8,991 nucleotides of DNA, from NCBI GenBank assembly GCA_050744245.1, contig JBOGGX010000056.1:1-8991 (forward strand). Reading direction: 5' to 3'. Of this stretch, positions 1 through 7,113 are shown in pieces. The notes beneath the pieces were generated by a model. It worked only from the letters and a program-made list of their open reading frames with translations, did no database searches and had not been told where the DNA came from. Origin of the DNA: JBOGGX01 sp050744245 (GTDB lineage Bacteria > Actinomycetota > Acidimicrobiia > Acidimicrobiales > JBOGGX01). Positions within the stretch are counted from its first letter, which is position 1. The number at the start of each line of letters is the position of its first letter. The translations under genes were made by a program, and so were the position numbers.

Positions 1-329
1 GCCGGGGCCCGGGCCGCGTCGGTGGGCGCGGGCGCCTCCTCGGTGGCCGGCTCCTGCTGTTCGAGCAGCGACGGCGGCTCGGTCTCGGCCTGGTCGGTCG
101 CCAAGGTCATGATCACGTGGCCCTGACCGACCTGGTCGCCCACCTTCACCATGACCTCCTGCACCTCGCCGGCGGCCGGCGACGGGATGTCCATCGTGGC
201 CTTGTCGGACTCGAGGGTGATGATCGGATCGTCGACGGCCACGGTGTCGCCCTTGCTCACGTGGACCTCGATGATCGGGACATCGCTGAAGTCGCCGATG
301 TCGGGGACCTTGACTTCGGTGGTCGCCAT
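1..329 (-). CDS. aceF: Dihydrolipoamide acetyltransferase (E2) of pyruvate dehydrogenase, N-terminal part
   Basis: This is the E2 component that carries acetyl groups on a swinging lipoyl arm between E1 and CoA. Only the first 109 residues are visible; the gene continues past the left edge. Residues 2-80 form a lipoyl domain: VKVPDIGDF at the start, and the lipoylation site ESDKATMDIPS with the modified lysine at K43. From about residue 82 there is an Ala/Pro/Glu-rich linker typical of E2 interdomain segments. The peripheral-subunit-binding and catalytic domains are not in view. The ATG at 329 is preceded by GGAGGT (complement of 339-344), 9 nt away and inside the end of aceE. The 5-nt gap to aceE implies one transcript and probable translational coupling. 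The lipoyl domain alone could also belong to a 2-oxoglutarate or branched-chain E2; adjacency to aceE makes the pyruvate complex by far the likeliest. Confidence 0.9.
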   Translation of the reverse strand, partial: MATTEVKVPDIGDFSDVPIIEVHVSKGDTVAVDDPIITLESDKATMDIPSPAAGEVQEVMVKVGDQVGQGHVIMTLATDQAETEPPSLLEQQEPATEEAPAPTDAARAP

Positions 330-334
330 GGGCC

Positions 335-2995
<2,661 letters not shown>

Positions 2996-3000
2996 CGGCG

Positions 3001-3008
3001 ATCCTCCC
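3001..3008 (-). promoter_or_regulatory. Ribosome-binding site that fixes the aceE start
   Basis: The minus strand reads GGGAGGAT about 6 nt before the ATG at 2995. The upstream alternative ATG at 3016 has only GTTGGCCCC before it. This decides for the shorter 886-aa protein. Confidence 0.75.
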
Positions 3009-3042
3009 TCGGGCATGGGGCCAACGGGCAGCCGCTGGCCGC

Positions 3043-3070
3043 ACCCTAGGACACCTGGATGATTTGTCGC
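3043..3070 (-). promoter_or_regulatory. Putative sigma70-type promoter of aceE-aceF
   Basis: On the minus strand a -10 like TAGGGT (3048-3043, fitting the actinobacterial TANNNT pattern) follows a -35 like GCGACA (3070-3065) by a 16-nt spacer. This would start transcription roughly 40 nt upstream of the aceE ATG. The -35 falls inside the right-hand arm of the 3065-3105 hairpin. The call rests only on short consensus matches and is tentative. Confidence 0.35.
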
Positions 3071-3105
3071 CCCGAGGTCTCGAATTCCGAGACCGGAGGG
3101 CGACA
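3065..3105 (-). terminator. Hairpin downstream of the small membrane protein gene
   Basis: Arms TGTCGCCC (3065-3072) and GGGCGACA (3098-3105) pair. After a 3x3 internal loop, GGTCTCG (3076-3082) pairs with CGAGACC (3088-3094) around a 5-nt loop. The 15 paired bases lie 30 nt beyond the stop codon at 3135 on the minus strand, a natural terminator position. No T-run follows on either strand, so it may be a GC-rich actinobacterial-style terminator, an RNA-stability element or an operator for aceE. Confidence 0.5.
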
Positions 3106-3134
3106 GAACCAGAAGGACGGGATGGCCGGGACGC

Positions 3135-3698
3135 TCAGCCCTCTGCGCTGAACCGTTCGACGAAGCTGACCCGGCATTCGAACTCGCCCGGCGGCGATTC
3201 GAAGCTGGTCGCCACCACCTCGGTGACCTGGCCGGGCGCCAGCCCGTTCACCAGCGCCGGCGCGGTGGTCAGCTGCTCGTCGCGACCGGTCCGGTCGAAC
3301 GACACGTCGATGATGTAGTTGCTCGTCTCAGTCGACTGGTTGGTGACCTCGAGGGTGGCGTCCATCACCCCATCGTCGTCGGTCCCGCAGGCAACGACCT
3401 CGACGTCGCGGGCCTCCTCCACCTGGGTCCGGCCGATGTCCTCGATCTCGTCGACCACCTTCCTGGCGCCGAGGAAGACGACGACCAGGGCCACCATTCC
3501 GCCCAGGAGGAGCAGGCCGACGACCACGCCGGCCGCGATGAGGCAGCCCTTCCCCGACGAGCGTTGGGGGACCGCCGGCTGCGGCGGGGCGACCGGGACC
3601 GGGGCCTGGCCCGCGGGCGGGTACCAACGGCCGTCGGACGCCAGCCACCAACCGGGACCGGGCGGCGTCGGTGCTCCGGGCGGTTGGTACTGGCTGAT
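3135..3698 (-). CDS. Small single-pass membrane protein with DUF2510-like N-terminal motif
   Basis: Function unknown. The 187-aa product has four parts. A short N-terminal motif, PPGPGWWLASDGRWYPP (residues 12-28), recalls the Trp-rich DUF2510-type segment found at the N-terminus of many actinobacterial membrane proteins. A Pro-rich linker (29-46) follows. One transmembrane helix spans about 52-77, followed by an acidic juxtamembrane stretch (DEIEDIGRTQVEEARDVE). The last part is an extracytoplasmic beta-rich domain of about 85 residues with two cysteines (C104, C175) that could form a disulfide. The domain ends TSFESPPGEFECRVSFVERF and resembles small FxLYD/DUF4352-like folds, though this is not proven. 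The frame runs upstream to 4226, but that part is antisense to the lipoprotein gene and not credible. No ATG, GTG or TTG lies between 3698 and the neighbouring gene. The codon ATC at 3698-3696, 8 nt after AGGAG, would give (M)SQYQPPG, so I take it as the start. Confidence 0.72.
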   Translation of the reverse strand: MSQYQPPGAPTPPGPGWWLASDGRWYPPAGQAPVPVAPPQPAVPQRSSGKGCLIAAGVVVGLLLLGGMVALVVVFLGARKVVDEIEDIGRTQVEEARDVEVVACGTDDDGVMDATLEVTNQSTETSNYIIDVSFDRTGRDEQLTTAPALVNGLAPGQVTEVVATSFESPPGEFECRVSFVERFSAEG

Positions 3699-3706
3699 GG
3701 ACGCCG

Positions 3707-3711
3707 CTCCT
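3707..3711 (-). promoter_or_regulatory. Shine-Dalgarno site in front of an ATC start
   Basis: The minus strand reads AGGAG at 3711-3707, exactly 8 nt before ATC at 3698-3696. No other ribosome-binding site with a standard start codon exists in this frame downstream of 3795. This spacing is the main reason for placing the start there. Confidence 0.45.
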
Positions 3712-3794
3712 GGTCGTTGGTGGAGCAGCAGGGTAGTACCCGACCGTGGACGATCGCGGTGAACCGGGATCGCCTGCGGTGCGTAGACCGGTCC

Positions 3795-4643
3795 ATGTCG
3801 CACACCCGCATGCTCCGGTCGTTCGGTGTCGCCGTCTCGCTCGTCGCCCTGCTCGCCGCCTGTGGCAACGACGGCGACGACCCGGTGGCGGCCGAGGACG
3901 GGGCGCCGGGGAAGGCCCCGTCCGCCACGGTGTCCGACGACACCGTGGTGGCCATCGCCGGCACCGACCTGGGTCAGGTCCTGGTCGACGCCGACGGCTT
4001 CACGCTGTACGCCTTCCTGAACGACAGCCCCAACTCGAGCGCATGCGTCGACCAGTGCGCCCAGAGCTGGCCGCCGCTCACCGTCGACGGCGACTTCGAG
4101 ATCGGCCTCAATGGCGCCGGTTTCGCCACGACGGCCAGAGTCGACGGCTCGACCCAGCTGACCGTGGATGGCCGACCGCTCTACCGCTTCTCCGGCGACC
4201 AGGGCCCGGGCGAGACGAACGGCCAAGGGGTGAACGGCAAGTGGTTCGCCGTCGACCCGTCGGGCCGGCTGATCGACGGGTCGGGTGCGGCCCTCGACGT
4301 GGACGCCGCCTCGACCGATCTCGGTGATGTGCTCGTCGACGCCGACGGCTACACGCTGTACGCCTTCCTGAACGACAGCCCCAACACCAGCGCATGCAAC
4401 GACCAGTGCGCCCAGAGCTGGCCGCCGGTCACGATCGACGGCAGCATCCGCGCCGGCGGCGGCCTGACCGCGGTGTTCGGGACCACCACCCGGAGCGACG
4501 GAGGCGTGCAGTTGACCGTGGCCGGCCGACCCCTCTACCGCTTCTCCGGCGACGAGGCGTCCGGCGAGACCAACGGTCAGGGCGTCAACGGCAAGTGGTT
4601 CGCGGTCGACCCCTCAGGGAACCTGATCCAGTCCGGCGGCTGA
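3795..4643 (+). CDS. Lipoprotein with two 'secreted repeat of unknown function' domains (PF03640 type)
   Basis: A 282-aa exported lipoprotein. Residues 1-22 form a signal peptide with a basic N-terminus, a hydrophobic core (FGVAVSLVALLAA) and lipobox LAAC, so C23 would be lipidated and the protein anchored outside the membrane. After a polar linker (24-55) come two copies of the same domain (about 57-160 and 174-278). Each contains LVDADG-TLYAFLNDSPN, a C-x3-C pair (C84/C88 and C201/C205) with DQCAQSWPP, then RPLYRFSGD and VNGKWFAVDPSG. This is the pattern of PF03640 proteins, which are common in actinobacteria and of unknown biochemical role; the paired cysteines may form a disulfide. An alternative ATG at 3810 would shorten the leader by 5 residues and keep the lipobox. 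Neither start has a strong Shine-Dalgarno. The gene is divergent from the 3135-3698 gene, with 96 nt between the starts. Confidence 0.9.
   Translation: MSHTRMLRSFGVAVSLVALLAACGNDGDDPVAAEDGAPGKAPSATVSDDTVVAIAGTDLGQVLVDADGFTLYAFLNDSPNSSACVDQCAQSWPPLTVDGDFEIGLNGAGFATTARVDGSTQLTVDGRPLYRFSGDQGPGETNGQGVNGKWFAVDPSGRLIDGSGAALDVDAASTDLGDVLVDADGYTLYAFLNDSPNTSACNDQCAQSWPPVTIDGSIRAGGGLTAVFGTTTRSDGGVQLTVAGRPLYRFSGDEASGETNGQGVNGKWFAVDPSGNLIQSGG
3960..4628 (+). repeat. Tandem duplication inside the lipoprotein gene
   Basis: Copy 1 (3960-4274) and copy 2 (4311-4628) are direct repeats. The first half is offset by 351 nt and the second half by 354 nt, because copy 2 has one extra codon in the middle. Nucleotide identity is very high around the TLYAFLNDSPN, CAQSWPP and RPLYRFSGD blocks and low in the central segment. 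Confidence 0.85.
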
Positions 4644-4694
4644 TCCCGCCGCCGCCCCGGCCGGGTCCCCCCAGCCGGCCGGGGCGAGGCGGGA
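4644..4694. terminator. GC-rich hairpin directly after the lipoprotein stop codon
   Basis: TCCCGCC (4644-4650) pairs with GGCGGGA (4688-4694). After a small internal bulge, a 12-bp stem continues (4653-4664 with 4675-4686, core CCCCGGCCGG/CCGGCCGGGG) around a 10-nt C-rich loop. It begins on the base after the stop codon and no T-run follows. It is probably part of a two-hairpin termination region or protects the 3' end of the mRNA. Confidence 0.6.
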
Positions 4695-4709
4695 CCGACA
4701 ACACCACTT

Positions 4710-4762
4710 CTCGACGCACTTCGCGCCGCCGGTCGGCGCGAGATCCGTCGAGTTTGCGTTTT
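4710..4762 (+). terminator. Rho-independent-like terminator of the lipoprotein gene
   Basis: Outer arms CTCGACG (4710-4716) and CGTCGAG (4746-4752), then inner arms TCGCGCCG (4721-4728) and CGGCGCGA (4734-4741), with a 5-nt loop. The T-rich tail TTTGCGTTTT (4753-4762) follows at once. It is unusually T-rich for this window and on the correct strand for the gene ending at 4643. The remaining bases to 4881 show no convincing gene. Confidence 0.65.
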
Positions 4763-4881
4763 CCTGGGTGGCCGATGTCGGCTCACCAAGATCCAGAAGT
4801 TCAGGCGGCGCGAGCGGCTGTGTGCGGAGCTGGGCCTCGAGCCCCGACGCCGTGACGTGAGAAAGCCGCCGGTTCAGCCGA

Positions 4882-5439
4882 TCAGCGCTTGCCCCCGCCG
4901 AGCAGGCCGCCCAGGATGTCGCCCAGACCGCCGAGGTCGCCGCCCCCTTGGCCGCCGCCGAGCATGCCACCGAGGATGTCGCCCAGGCCCCCCATGCCGC
5001 CCGCCTCCGCCTCGCCGCCGGCCCGGGTGCCGCCTCCGCCAAACGACTTCGCCAGGTACGACAGCACCAGCGGCGCCAGCATGGGCAGGAGCTTGGCGAA
5101 GATCGAGCCGCCGCCGCCGCCGCCGCCGCCGAGCCCCCCGAGGGCGTCGATCACCTGGTCCTGGTTGTCGCCGAACACGTTCTTGACGATCTTCTGGCCG
5201 TCGTCGGTGTCGACCTGGCTGAAGTCGATGCCGCCCTCGAGCAGGTTGTCGTCGTGCTGGCCCAGGGCGCGGGCCAGCGACGCCGCGCCCGCCGGGTCCT
5301 GGGCGTTGGCGTTCATCCCGCCGAGGAGGGCAGGGAGGGCCTGCCGGACCGCCTGCTCGGTCTCGGCCTCGCTCACGCCGAGCTGACCGGCGAGCTGGTC
5401 GATCGGGATCTGGGACACGAGTGCGTCGATGTCGGCCAT
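4882..5439 (-). CDS. DUF937 family protein with Gly-rich C-terminus
   Basis: Function unknown. At 185 aa it has the layout of DUF937/YidB-like proteins: a helical N-terminal region (1-100) with LVSQIPIDQLAGQLGVSEAETEQAV and the family-like core ALPALLGGMNANA, followed by VFGDNQDQVIDAL. An eight-glycine run (104-111) comes next, then a hydrophobic helix IFAKLLPMLAPLVLSYLA (113-130). The tail (134-185) is low-complexity and Gly-rich, with a 20-residue period repeated twice (GGLGDILGGMLGGG and GGLGDILGGLLGGG). No signal peptide is visible. The ATG at 5439 follows GAGGGG with good spacing. The gene starts 10 nt after the dodecin stop, so the two are almost certainly cotranscribed. It converges on the lipoprotein gene across the terminator region. 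Confidence 0.85.
   Translation of the reverse strand: MADIDALVSQIPIDQLAGQLGVSEAETEQAVRQALPALLGGMNANAQDPAGAASLARALGQHDDNLLEGGIDFSQVDTDDGQKIVKNVFGDNQDQVIDALGGLGGGGGGGGSIFAKLLPMLAPLVLSYLAKSFGGGGTRAGGEAEAGGMGGLGDILGGMLGGGQGGGDLGGLGDILGGLLGGGKR
4893..4997 (-). repeat. 60-nt direct repeat encoding the Gly-rich tail of the DUF937 protein
   Basis: Two copies, about 4893-4937 and 4953-4997, are offset by exactly 60 nt (20 codons). They share AGGATGTCGCCCAG and flanking sequence, and give two GLGDILGG-LGGG units. The in-frame period suggests a small tandem duplication. Confidence 0.65.
5108..5131 (-). repeat. (CCG)8 microsatellite encoding eight glycines
   Basis: Eight uninterrupted CCG triplets on the plus strand, read as eight glycine codons on the minus strand. 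The run separates the helical domain from the hydrophobic helix of the DUF937 protein. Slippage here would only change linker length, since the unit is a codon. Confidence 0.9.
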
Positions 5440-5449
5440 CGCCGTCCCC

Positions 5450-5668
5450 TCACCCTTCTCCAGATTCGTACTTGAATGACACGTTCACCTTGACCCGATA
5501 GGCGACCACGGAACCGTCCTCGATCTGCAGGTCGAGCCGCTCGACCTCGGCGATGCGAAGGTCGCGCAGCGACTGGGCCGCGGTGGCCACCGCGGCCGAC
5601 GCCGCCTTCTCCCACGACTCGGTGCTGGTGCCGACGAGTTCGACGATCTTGTACACGCTCTCTGCCAC
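5450..5668 (-). CDS. Dodecin family protein, calcium-dodecin (Rv0379/SecE2-like) type
   Basis: A small protein (72 aa) of the dodecin family, whose members form hollow 12-subunit shells. The usual beta-alpha-beta-beta order is visible: VYKIVELVGTSTESW, helix EKAASAAVATAAQSLRDL, then strands RIAEVERLDLQIEDG and VVAYRVKVNVSFKYE. Flavin-binding dodecins carry a tryptophan in the motif LDWFEV that stacks on the flavin. Here the equivalent position is I39 (LRIAEV), and a tryptophan sits instead at W19 in the first helix. That layout matches the M. tuberculosis Rv0379 type, reported as a calcium-binding dodecin, better than the flavin-storage type. The GTG start at 5668 follows GAGGGG by 7 nt. The gene lies 28 nt after the FrhB-like gene and 10 nt before the DUF937 gene, implying one operon. 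Whether it binds flavin, calcium or neither cannot be told from sequence alone. Confidence 0.9.
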   Translation of the reverse strand: MAESVYKIVELVGTSTESWEKAASAAVATAAQSLRDLRIAEVERLDLQIEDGSVVAYRVKVNVSFKYESGEG

Positions 5669-5696
5669 TTGTGTTCCCCTCTCGTCCGGCGCGGGG

Positions 5697-6875
5697 TTAG
5701 TGCGCCTTCTTCTTCGGCTTGTCGCTCGCCGGTGGGCGGGGATCGTCCACCGCGAACCCGGGCCAGCGATCGCGGCTGTTCTCGGCCAGCTTGTGCATGA
5801 GGGCGATGGCCCCCGGGTCGTCGTCGCCCGGCCGGGTGACGATCGTGCCGTCGGCCACCATGCGCTGCATCACCTCGCGCCCGAGTTCGGTGCGGACCAC
5901 GGTGAGCGTCCAGTCGGCGTACTTGCCGATGCCGCCGGTCGAGATGTCGGCGTGCTCGGCGGCGAAGTCCGGACAGAACTTGCAGCCCTCGCGGGTCCAG
6001 GCGTGGCACTCCTTGAGGTTGATCTCGTGATAGGCGCCGTCGCGCATCCAGATCTGGAAGACGCCCTTGATGTTCATCTTGACCATGTCGGCCTTGTCGA
6101 GCCCGTACTTGGTCCAGAACAGCTCGTGGAAGATGGCATCGTCGAAGGTCTTCGAGCACATGAGGCCGATGTTGAACAGGAACGGACGGCCGGTCTTGCC
6201 CACCTTCCTGGTCCACATCACTGGTGGCGACGACGTCTGGCAGCCCATGCCGACGAGGGCCAGTCGCGTGTGGCCGGCGGCGACCGCCTCCTGCAGGGCC
6301 AAGGTGTTGGCCGAGTAGGTGTAGCGCGAACCGGCGGCGGCGAAGAACTCTTCGTTGGTGCTGGCCACGCCGGGCTTGGCCTTCCATGTCGAGCCGTCGC
6401 CCTCTAGATAGGAGACCAGGGCGGCGTCGATGTAGTCGTTGTCCCGCAGCCAGACGAGCATGGCGGTGACGAGGCCTCCGTCCTGGCCCATCTGGTGGAC
6501 GGCCTCGTCCGAGGCCCGGCACAGCATGATGTCTGAGTAGATGCCGGCCTGCTCGTCCGGCTGCCTGGTCCGCCCGAAGAGGTGCTCGTCGGCCTGGGGC
6601 TCCCACGCCCGAAAGCGCGGGCAGGCGCGCGTGCACGAGGTGCAGCCCTTCTCACCGTGGATGCAGTTGGCCGGGCCCAGCTCCTCCTCGAGGTGGAACG
6701 GCGTGTACTGGCCCTCCTCGTGCCGGTAGCCGATCACGTCGTGGGGGCAGGCGATGACGCAGCCCGCGCACCCGGTGCACAGGCCGGTGGTGATGACCTC
6801 GTCGTACAGCTCGAGCCACTGGGCCGTCCAGCGGGTCGGCGCCGGCGCCGGGGTCTCGACGTCTGCGATCGCCAT
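5697..6875 (-). CDS. Coenzyme F420 hydrogenase/dehydrogenase beta subunit (FrhB) family protein
   Basis: A 392-aa iron-sulfur flavoprotein of the FrhB/FdhB family, whose members pass electrons between iron-sulfur clusters, FAD and usually coenzyme F420. Two ferredoxin-like motifs open the protein: C33-x2-C36-x2-C39-x3-C43-P and C71-x6-C78-x2-C81-x3-C85-P. The FrhB core follows, with QDGGLVTAMLVWL (131-143), LALVGMGCQ ending at C212, IGLMC with C240, and the signature C290-x7-C298-x2-C301-PDFAAEHADISTGGIG, which supplies further cluster ligands. The C-terminus is a short Lys-rich tail. The ATG at 6875 shares its A with the stop of the upstream remnant (TGATG) and has GGAGG 8 nt before it. No hydrogenase, formate dehydrogenase or other F420 gene is visible, so the partner and substrate are unknown. 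A larger open frame reaching 7934 is out-of-frame noise over the neighbouring genes. Confidence 0.9.
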   Translation of the reverse strand: MAIADVETPAPAPTRWTAQWLELYDEVITTGLCTGCAGCVIACPHDVIGYRHEEGQYTPFHLEEELGPANCIHGEKGCTSCTRACPRFRAWEPQADEHLFGRTRQPDEQAGIYSDIMLCRASDEAVHQMGQDGGLVTAMLVWLRDNDYIDAALVSYLEGDGSTWKAKPGVASTNEEFFAAAGSRYTYSANTLALQEAVAAGHTRLALVGMGCQTSSPPVMWTRKVGKTGRPFLFNIGLMCSKTFDDAIFHELFWTKYGLDKADMVKMNIKGVFQIWMRDGAYHEINLKECHAWTREGCKFCPDFAAEHADISTGGIGKYADWTLTVVRTELGREVMQRMVADGTIVTRPGDDDPGAIALMHKLAENSRDRWPGFAVDDPRPPASDKPKKKAH

Positions 6876-7003
6876 CAGACCATCCTCCGCAGCTCGGCGC
6901 GGTAGCGGTGGCACCGCTTGACGTACTCGGCTGCGCCGTTCCTGATCATGCCCGACGGCACCTCCATGCCGTTGGGGACGACGGCGTTGGCTCCGACCAC
7001 GGC
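6875..7003 (-). pseudogene. C-terminal remnant of a gamma-carbonic-anhydrase-like hexapeptide-repeat protein
   Basis: In one frame, 42 codons read AVVGANAVVPNGMEVPSGM, then IRNGAAEYVKRCHRYRAELRRMV and a stop. The first block looks like the last turn of a left-handed beta helix (family pattern V-GAGAVVP-GM-VPPG). The second looks like the C-terminal helix of actinobacterial gamma-carbonic-anhydrase-like proteins (NAAEYV--A-RYRAELRR). The segment that normally lies between them, around GVPAKVR, is missing, as is the whole N-terminal body of about 130 residues. The stop overlaps the FrhB start and the fragment contains the GGAGG used by that gene, which may explain why this tail survives. The match is from memory of the family and the stretch is short; it could be coincidental reading of an untranslated leader. 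Confidence 0.45.
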
Positions 7004-7062
7004 CCAGAGCGTACGACGGCGGCGTGGAGGACGACCGATCCCGACCCGACCAGTGGAACTTC

Positions 7063-7098
7063 GGGTGGTTATCGCGCCCATGGGCGCGATAACCACCC
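7063..7098. repeat. Perfect 36-bp palindrome
   Basis: The left half GGGTGGTTATCGCGCCCA (7063-7080) is followed without any spacer by its exact reverse complement (7081-7098). Transcribed, it would fold into a hairpin of about 16 bp with a 4-nt loop. On the minus strand it begins 16 nt after the dehydrogenase stop at 7114, which suits a terminator, but no T-run follows. It also lies just upstream of the hexapeptide-protein remnant, so it could instead be a dispersed palindromic element or a rearrangement scar. Confidence 0.9.
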
Positions 7099-7113
7099 AA
7101 CATTCGGAAGGGG

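Noticed and set aside
3699..4226. 176-residue N-terminal extension of the small membrane protein
   Set aside because: It lies antisense to the lipoprotein gene, and the protein-like sequence begins only at SQYQPPG after a ribosome-binding site.
4889..5475. Plus-strand frames over the DUF937 and dodecin genes
   Set aside because: They are Pro/Arg/Ala-rich shadows of Gly-rich coding DNA with no domain.
6875..7113. Treating the frame continuing past the dehydrogenase frameshift as a real dehydrogenase C-terminus
   Set aside because: The family-like C-terminus ending IKVTIEP is in the other frame and stops at 7114. The continued frame is Arg/Pro/His-rich until it enters the hexapeptide-protein remnant.
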